Of a stretch of DNA of 64,000 bases, positions 63,055 through 64,000 are shown piece by piece. Each line of letters starts with the position of its first letter. The stretch's first letter is position 1. Both the position numbers and the translations under genes were made by a program. A model generated the notes under the pieces. It was not told the DNA's origin. It searched no databases and saw only the letters and a program-made list of their open reading frames with translations. The stretch lies in contig CANHVK010000002.1 in assembly GCA_947464135.1 (NCBI GenBank), positions 40,136 through 104,135 on the forward strand. Direction: 5' to 3'. This DNA comes from Flavobacteriia bacterium (GTDB lineage Bacteria > Bacteroidota > Bacteroidia > Flavobacteriales_D > Crocinitomicaceae).

Positions 63055-63981
63055 ATGTATAAATTTCAGCTTGTTATTATATTTTCAATTATAACTGTAT
63101 TTTCTTATTCTCAAAATATTAAGTTCACTACAAAGAAAATTTTCTTAAATCCATCAGATACTTTAAATAATTGTTATACAATTGTATATCCTAAAAGTAT
63201 TCCTTATAAATCATTTTTGATTTTAATACCTGGGTTTGGTCAAACTTCATCAGATGTTTTTTTACAATCTGATTTGCCCACAAAATTTGCTGAAAATGGA
63301 ATTTTAACTATTATTCCAAGTTTAAGTGAGGGAGAACTTTCTTTTGGTTTGGATAGTATCAGTCAAAAATCACTTTCCTTGATTTACAAAGATGTAACTT
63401 CAAAAATTAAATTATTAGATGCAAAGTTTTACATAGGAGGATTTTCGCTCGGTGGAAGTTGTGCTATCAAATTTGCGGAAGAAAGTGAAATAAAACCGAA
63501 TGCAGTTTTTGCTATCGACCCACCTTTAGATTTTGAAAGGGTATTTAATAGCGCTGAAAGAAATATTCGTCAATCAGAAGAAGGAAATATAAACCCAGAA
63601 AGCGTTTTTTTAGTCAAGAAATTAATTCAGTTAAATGGTGGGGCTCCCTATGAAAGAAAACATAGTTATTATCAAATGTCCCCTTATTCGTTTAACGATA
63701 GTACACAGAAAGCGGTCAAAAAATTAGTTAATATCCCAATTAAAATATTTTGTGAACCAGATATTAATTGGTGGTTAAATGAAAGAAATTCAGATTTATA
63801 TACGATGAATGTATTAGATTGTTCAGCTTTTATTAATGAATTAAATAAATTTGGAAATCAAAGCGCTTCACTTGAATTGTCACAAAATAAAGGAGTTAGA
63901 AAACCTTCAAATAGTAAACATCCTCATTCTTGGAGTATTGTAGATAGTAACACTCTAATTAAATGGTTATTAATACATTAA
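63055..63981 (+). CDS. Exported alpha/beta-hydrolase-like protein
   Basis: A 308-residue exported protein (signal peptide to FSYSQ). ILIPGFGQTSSD is the oxyanion segment and FYIGGFSLGGSCA puts the nucleophile Ser at about 137; a catalytic His may be in HPHSWSI near the end. The substrate is unknown. It is the third serine hydrolase in this part of the window; the acid residue is not certain. Confidence 0.72.
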   Translation: MYKFQLVIIFSIITVFSYSQNIKFTTKKIFLNPSDTLNNCYTIVYPKSIPYKSFLILIPGFGQTSSDVFLQSDLPTKFAENGILTIIPSLSEGELSFGLDSISQKSLSLIYKDVTSKIKLLDAKFYIGGFSLGGSCAIKFAEESEIKPNAVFAIDPPLDFERVFNSAERNIRQSEEGNINPESVFLVKKLIQLNGGAPYERKHSYYQMSPYSFNDSTQKAVKKLVNIPIKIFCEPDINWWLNERNSDLYTMNVLDCSAFINELNKFGNQSASLELSQNKGVRKPSNSKHPHSWSIVDSNTLIKWLLIH

Positions 63982-64000
63982 TTTAACCTTGAAAATGCAA

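Overview
The window is AT-rich and almost fully coding. It reads as the chromosome of a member of the Bacteroidota, most likely order Flavobacteriales; family and genus cannot be fixed from the sequence. The evidence is the set of gene families (DUF4271 beside hemD, paired Skp/OmpH genes after bamA, atpD-atpC away from the other ATP synthase genes, lamin-tail secreted protein, DUF1343/NamZ), the weak Shine-Dalgarno sites, and repeated promoters of the Bacteroidota type (TTG, about 19 bases, TAnnTTTG). I see no tRNA, rRNA, CRISPR array, prophage or complete insertion sequence.

Layout. 1-8.6 kb: housekeeping genes (kup 3' end, prfB, peroxiredoxins, recA, aspartate kinase, ppa). 8.6-19.2 kb: a Fic protein with its own HTH, a LolC/E-type permease with an unusual insertion, NamZ-like and SGNH cell-wall hydrolases, ribF, dusB, a CDF transporter and a DgkA-like kinase. 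19.4-30.5 kb: an accessory, defence-type island between a luciferase-like oxidoreductase gene and mnmE. 30.5-57.4 kb: core genes again (mnmE, asd, murI, skp-skp-bamA-uppS, atpDC, glutaryl-CoA dehydrogenase-like, hemD, PBP1a, scoA/scoB, hmgA-hppD). 57.5-64 kb: secreted hydrolases and hypothetical proteins around an AraC regulator.

The island is the most interesting part. Its core is a tight three-gene operon on the minus strand: a TPR protein with an HELVH zinc-protease motif, a MazG-like nucleotide pyrophosphohydrolase, and a 723-residue fusion of a GIY-YIG nuclease, a Schlafen-group-3/DUF2075 helicase and a LexA-like S24 module. The S24 module keeps a plausible Ala-Gly self-cleavage site, serine and lysine. 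The first gene carries a run of eight G near its start, a possible phase-variation switch. Next to the operon lie an AbiEi/AbiEii toxin-antitoxin pair with a long inverted repeat at its promoter, and a large Fic protein preceded by three iterated repeats.

On the other side lie two decayed single-gene cassettes. One is a RhuM gene split by a -1 frameshift at a slippery heptamer. The other is a DUF1016 nuclease gene with an internal deletion. They are separated and bounded by copies of a 15-36 bp repeat, and a second, diverged copy of the oxidoreductase gene's 3' end sits between them. This looks like repeated insertion at one gene end.

Other points of note: a perfect palindrome at the recA promoter, flavobacterial-type dispersed repeats around a truncated haemoglobin gene (one supplying the last codons of its neighbour), and an rRNA-intervening-sequence-type four-helix-bundle gene lodged between scoA and scoB.
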